Source of the DNA: a virus | Length of the DNA stretch: 29,702 nucleotides | Virus record (IMG/VR): IMGVR_UViG_3300007512_001628 | Span: 1 to 29,702 of that record | Direction: 5' to 3' (one strand) | Shown: piece after piece, positions 28,304 through 29,702 of the stretch | Layout: every line of letters begins with the position of its first letter | Position numbering within the stretch: the first letter of the stretch is position 1 | The notes under the pieces: model-generated | Databases searched by the model: none | What the model saw: the letters and a program-made list of their open reading frames with translations, nothing else | What the model was told of the DNA's origin: nothing | Position numbers and translations under genes: made by a program

Positions 28304-29003
28304 GAGGCGCCTCTGCGAGCTAGCAGGCATCACAGAGGCTGACACAGAAGAACTCTGGAAGACCAAGCGAGATGCGAAGAAGCGAGAGCGCCATGCCGCA
28401 GAGAAAGATTTTTTCGGAACCGACGGTGACCCTCTGGTAACTACTGATGTCCCCCAGATCCCACAGCAGGATCCCAATGCCACCCAGAAATTAACACCGG
28501 ATCAGCTGGCTCAAATCGAGAAAGATGTTCCCGAAGAGGCTCGCCGTCCCGTTGCAATGGAACTATATAAAAGCTTAATTGAGCCCAACTATACCGAAGA
28601 TCAGCTAGAAATATTAGTAGCACAGCATGAGGATGTAGCAGATGCGTTGTCCCAGCTGATTGGGTGGTTCCACCCAGCCTTTCATGATGCTGGCGGCACT
28701 CCCACTTACGACAACCCTAGTCGCCTAGGAGTTCAAGTAGCCCAAGAATTTGAGCAAGAGGGTTTAGATCTCGTCGACCATGCAGACGAATTTAGCAAAC
28801 GTGTAGAGAAGTATATGTATGATGAAGCCAAAGCCGAGTTTGCGGCCAACAGGGCTGCACGAGATCCCGCGCGTAATGTCAAGGTGGGACGAAGTGCCAC
28901 TCCCGGGACTGCGGAATATGATTACCTTCAAAAATTCTTTAAGAAGGATGCCGCGGCAAAGGAAAGATCTTCTGCACCCACGCGCTACCGAAAAAGAAAA
29001 TAA
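28284..29003 (+). CDS. Probable virion-associated helical protein
   Basis: A 239-residue protein from the ATG at 28284, where GAGGAAGGA (28268-28276) gives a good site; a longer start at 28227 lies inside the upstream gene. MKKLLTERRLCELAGITEAD matches the pattern of MPKKSLLNESQVRQFMKLA at 13612. Both read K-(S/K)-LL-(N/T)E followed by a helix with R and LA. The middle (residues about 75-180) has a helical, mixed composition with a FHPAFHDAGGTPTY segment; the last 60 residues are basic with an RKRK end. I do not recognise a fold. The shared start suggests a common destination, perhaps the capsid or prohead. It ends before a strong promoter for the small genes that follow. Confidence 0.6.
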   Translation: MKKLLTERRLCELAGITEADTEELWKTKRDAKKRERHAAEKDFFGTDGDPLVTTDVPQIPQQDPNATQKLTPDQLAQIEKDVPEEARRPVAMELYKSLIEPNYTEDQLEILVAQHEDVADALSQLIGWFHPAFHDAGGTPTYDNPSRLGVQVAQEFEQEGLDLVDHADEFSKRVEKYMYDEAKAEFAANRAARDPARNVKVGRSATPGTAEYDYLQKFFKKDAAAKERSSAPTRYRKRK

Positions 29004-29006
29004 ATC

Positions 29007-29035
29007 TTGACAGCGCACCTCAGCTCTGCTATGAT
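29007..29035 (+). promoter_or_regulatory. Strong sigma70 promoter for small genes
   Basis: TTGACA (29007-29012), a 17-base spacer and TATGAT (29030-29035) with an extended TGc before the -10. Predicted start about 29042, just before the AGGAG at 29047-29051 of the next gene. No inverted repeat lies on the -35. It begins four bases after the upstream stop. Confidence 0.85.
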
Positions 29036-29057
29036 GAGACTAGAGTAGGAGATTGAC

Positions 29058-29255
29058 ATGGTTTTTCACGGTGACTACGAGGTAGATTTTGAGATTTACG
29101 AGAAGAGAGAAGGCGACTGGCGCTCTCAGCTTCTTGGACATATGTCCGGAATCAATCCTGAGGATGCGAAAGCACGGTGGATGGAAACGCACGAAATCTC
29201 AACAGACCGAACCAATCGCATTCATGCCGTCCCTGCACTGGAAGAATGGAAATAA
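29058..29255 (+). CDS. Small early-type protein of unknown function
   Basis: A 65-residue protein with AGGAG six bases before its ATG and the strong promoter at 29007 directly upstream, the layout of an early, highly expressed gene. It reads MVFHGDYEVDFEIYEKREGDWRSQLLGHMSGINPEDAKARWMETH. The pattern (a strand, then GDWRSQLLGHMSG, then PEDAKARWMET) looks like a small alpha-beta protein. I do not recognise a function. It overlaps the next gene by ten bases. Confidence 0.65.
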   Translation: MVFHGDYEVDFEIYEKREGDWRSQLLGHMSGINPEDAKARWMETHEISTDRTNRIHAVPALEEWK

Positions 29256-29455
29256 AAGTCGGAGATTTAGTGAGGATTAAGGGCAACGATTGGCTCGGGA
29301 AACCGCTCGGGATCGTTACCGAGATAAGACACCTTGTCCACGACCAGTCAGGAACGGAGTATACTGCCGTATCGGCGATGGTCGGAGGCAAGTCTTTTAC
29401 CTTCCCCGACGAAGCCTTCGAGCTTGTAAACTCTGTAGAAAGCGAAAAGAATTGA
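29246..29455 (+). CDS. Small beta-rich (KOW-like) protein
   Basis: A 69-residue protein from the ATG at 29246, overlapping the preceding gene; a longer in-frame start at 29177 is unlikely. MEIKVGDLVRIKGNDWLGKPLGIVTEIRH is a small-barrel pattern with an opening VGDLVRI strand and a GIVTEI turn, similar to the protein at 19754. The tail is acidic. The stop is shared with the TTG start of the following gene (TTGA). Confidence 0.6.
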   Translation: MEIKVGDLVRIKGNDWLGKPLGIVTEIRHLVHDQSGTEYTAVSAMVGGKSFTFPDEAFELVNSVESEKN

Positions 29456-29679
29456 GAACAGTTATTATTATTGGCGCACTCCTGCTAGGAGGGTGCGCCC
29501 ATCTAAGTTTGCCAAACCTAAACGGCACATGTCCTGCAGGATATCCGGTCAAAGGAAATGCAAACTCCCACCTATACCACGTGCCGGAAAGTCCGTATTA
29601 TACAAAGACCATCGCAGAGTTCTGTTTTGACAGCACCGAAGCCGCGCGCAAAAATGGTTTTATTGCCCCCAAACGTTAA
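29452..29679 (+). CDS. Small lipoprotein with a sunset-like domain (TTG start)
   Basis: A 75-residue exported protein. From the TTG at 29452 it reads LRTVIIIGALLLGGC, a lipoprotein signal with a standard LGGC lipobox and Cys15. The mature part CPAGYPVKGNANSHLYHVPESPYYTKTIAEFCF...AARKNGF matches what I know as the sunset domain (xVKGNxxSxxYHVPxxxYY...AExCFxxxxxAxxxGF), found in actinobacterial and some Gram-negative proteins and perhaps linked to nucleic-acid or nuclease contexts. The TTG overlaps the previous stop. A longer ATG reading from 29290 would be in frame but would break the signal peptide. Function is unknown; an envelope role such as exclusion is a guess. Confidence 0.7.
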   Translation: MRTVIIIGALLLGGCAHLSLPNLNGTCPAGYPVKGNANSHLYHVPESPYYTKTIAEFCFDSTEAARKNGFIAPKR

Positions 29680-29686
29680 ATTTCAC

Positions 29687-29702
29687 TTGACATATCCTTG
29701 AC
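29687..29702 (+). promoter_or_regulatory. Promoter cut by the right window edge
   Basis: TTGACA (29687-29692) follows the last gene by seven bases and would be the -35 box of another sigma70 promoter. A second TTGAC starts at 29698. The -10 lies outside the window. Confidence 0.4.

Noticed and set aside
1-29702. CRISPR array, insertion sequence or attachment site
   Set aside because: No spaced direct repeats of 25-40 bases, no transposase and no integrase gene were seen on either strand.

Overview
The window looks like part of the genome of a large, lytic tailed bacteriophage. About forty genes lie almost end to end on the + strand. Stop and start codons often overlap (ATGA, TGATG, TAATG), and no gap exceeds about 165 bases. 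I found no ribosomal, tRNA or transposon genes. The replication genes, dUTPase, a stand-alone sigma region 4 protein and several long proteins of marine-phage type favour a phage over a chromosome. Lipoprotein-type signal peptides and a periplasm-type protease suggest a Gram-negative host. An acidic DDDDSAG tail and VEVPVEV repeats on one secreted protein recall Myxococcota/deltaproteobacterial proteins, but that is recollection and weak evidence.

Layout. 1-4025 holds a partial gene, a DnaB-type helicase and a class II (B12-dependent) ribonucleotide reductase. 4034-5657 holds an A-type Fe-S carrier, a GroES-like co-chaperonin and a long helical protein. 5654-10698 begins with a consensus promoter and holds an unknown gene, a nucleotidyltransferase-fold protein and a DnaE-type DNA polymerase. 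10702-13570 is a tightly coupled run: dUTPase, ClpP-like protease 1, a small Cys-rich protein, an IMPDH/GMP-reductase-family enzyme without CBS domains, a probable ribbon-helix-helix protein and a sigma region 4-like protein. 13612-17459 looks like a virion or assembly region: a very acidic scaffold-like protein, a membrane protein, ClpP-like protease 2 and a protein with a nuclease-like core. 17474-21192 holds GroEL, several small proteins, a mannose-6-phosphate-isomerase-type cupin and Hsp20. 21215-29003 holds a PcfJ-like protein, a secreted trypsin-like protease, a VWA lipoprotein, a eukaryotic-type phosphomannomutase, a Pol-beta-type nucleotidyltransferase, a Nudix hydrolase and a probable virion-associated protein. 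The end of the window holds small early-type genes, including a sunset-domain lipoprotein that starts with TTG.

How the genes work together. Helicase, polymerase, RNR, dUTPase and the purine enzyme form a replication and nucleotide-supply set. GroES, GroEL, Hsp20 and two ClpP paralogues form an unusually full phage proteostasis set. The cupin, the phosphomannomutase and, less surely, the protein at 6413 could form a GDP-mannose route. The secreted protease, VWA protein and sunset lipoprotein probably act at the host envelope.

Regulation can be read unusually well. Six complete sigma70-type promoters are visible, and a seventh is cut by the right edge. Three carry a TTGA-n3/4-TCAA inverted repeat on the -35. 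One overlaps a terminator hairpin, and one is tightly palindromic and appears leaderless. Three long genes without Shine-Dalgarno sites share CTAWTTATA 12-13 bases before their ATG, which may be a late-promoter class.
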